Shown here: positions 5,887-6,343 of the stretch, one piece after another
Position numbering within the stretch: position 1 is the first letter of the stretch
Layout: each line of letters opens with the position of its first letter
Program-made: the position numbers and the translations under genes
The notes under the pieces: generated by a model
Seen by the model: the letters and a program-made list of their open reading frames with translations, nothing else
Database searches by the model: none
Told to the model about the DNA's origin: nothing
DNA from: Betaproteobacteria bacterium
GTDB lineage: Bacteria > Pseudomonadota > Gammaproteobacteria > Burkholderiales > SG8-41
Direction: 5' to 3'
DNA: 6,343 bases
Assembly: GCA_025353085.1 (NCBI GenBank)
Contig: JANXRI010000058.1
Coordinates: 1-6,343, forward strand

Positions 5887-6343
5887 TTAATCCGCCCGCA
5901 TCCCTGCCGCTTTCGCGACCCTCGTCCATTTGGTCGTCTGCGCGACGATGAAGGCGCCGAACTGTTCAGGCGTCTGATTCTCGAGTTCGGTGCCCTGCGC
6001 AAGTGCCTTGTCTTTGACTTCCGGATTGTCGACGATGCGGTTGAATTCACGATTCAGCCGCACGACCAGCGCCCTTGGTAAACCGCGCGGCGCGAGAACG
6101 CCGTTCCACGCCGACACATCGAAACCCGGTAATCCGGATTCGGCGACGGTCGGCAGATCGGGCACGGCCGCCGCGCGCCTGGCGCTGCCGATTGCAATGC
6201 CGCGCAGACGTCCGCTCTGAATCAGCGGCACGCACGGCGGCAACGACAGAAAAGCCATTTGCGTTTCGCCGCCAATCAACGCGGTGATTGCCGCGGCAGT
6301 TCCCTTGTACGGCACATGCGTGATGTTCAGGCCGGTCATCAGC
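5887..6343 (-). CDS. Bug/TctC-family periplasmic solute-binding protein C (5' end beyond window)
   Basis: The C-terminal 151 residues and stop codon of a third Bug-type receptor; the N-terminal half lies past the right edge. The frame continues upstream of the Met at 6339 (CTG precedes it), so that Met is internal. Visible signatures are HVPYKGTAAAI, ALIGGE, SGRLRGIAIG, VPDLPTVAESGLPGFD, AWNGVLAP and TPEQFGAFI, which line up with the second lobe of receptor B. By hand alignment of about 143 columns the two share roughly 45% identity, so they are old paralogues rather than a fresh duplication. Receptor C has a Cys (PPCVP) and a different stretch where receptor B reads STSIDNLQ, which may reflect a different ligand. 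It is same-strand and upstream of receptor B, possibly the same transcript. Confidence 0.94.
   Translation of the reverse strand, partial: LMTGLNITHVPYKGTAAAITALIGGETQMAFLSLPPCVPLIQSGRLRGIAIGSARRAAAVPDLPTVAESGLPGFDVSAWNGVLAPRGLPRALVVRLNREFNRIVDNPEVKDKALAQGTELENQTPEQFGAFIVAQTTKWTRVAKAAGMRAD

Noticed and set aside
1..6343. CRISPR array, mobile element, tRNA/rRNA or defence system
   Set aside because: I read both strands for regularly spaced repeats, transposase motifs, tRNA-like cloverleafs and known defence domains and saw none; nearly all the sequence is explained by five conserved protein families or short gaps.

Overview
The window is GC-rich (roughly 60% by eye), densely packed and typical of a free-living proteobacterium. 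Three genes in 6.3 kb encode Bug/TctC-type periplasmic solute receptors. That family is strongly expanded in Betaproteobacteria, especially Burkholderiales such as Bordetella, Cupriavidus and Variovorax. A betaproteobacterium of this kind is my best guess, inferred from gene content only; there is no rRNA or other phylogenetic marker here.

Layout, left to right. Positions 1-795 (minus) hold the N-terminal 265 residues of a Bug receptor (receptor A) whose 3' end lies off the left edge. It is divergent from an MFS exporter-like gene (plus, ending 2207). Between them is a short regulatory gap with an AT-rich core and, in the MFS leader, a long hairpin. The MFS gene converges on a minus-strand lipoprotein alpha/beta hydrolase (2289-3395), and the short gap between their ends holds a 10-bp-stem inverted repeat and a 12-bp perfect palindrome. 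To the right, still on the minus strand, are a class I/II PLP-dependent aminotransferase (3537-4763), a complete Bug receptor (receptor B, 4780-5775) and the C-terminal half of a third Bug receptor (receptor C, 5887-6343, running off the right edge).

How the genes may work together. Receptor B and the aminotransferase are only 16 bp apart and are almost certainly co-transcribed. Receptor C lies 111 bp upstream in the same direction and may share the transcript. No TctA or TctB membrane subunits are present, so the receptors are either orphans that use a transporter encoded elsewhere or act as sensors. A receptor for a small carboxylate next to an aminotransferase would suit uptake and transamination of amino or oxo acids, but this is inference. 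The hydrolase has its own candidate promoter and looks like an envelope esterase-type enzyme of unknown substrate.

I found no CRISPR array, tRNA, rRNA, insertion sequence, phage gene or defence system. The window is ordinary metabolic and transport DNA. The points worth a second look are the start sites of the MFS and aminotransferase genes, the hairpin over the MFS start, the altered nucleophile elbow of the hydrolase and the cluster of orphan Bug receptors.
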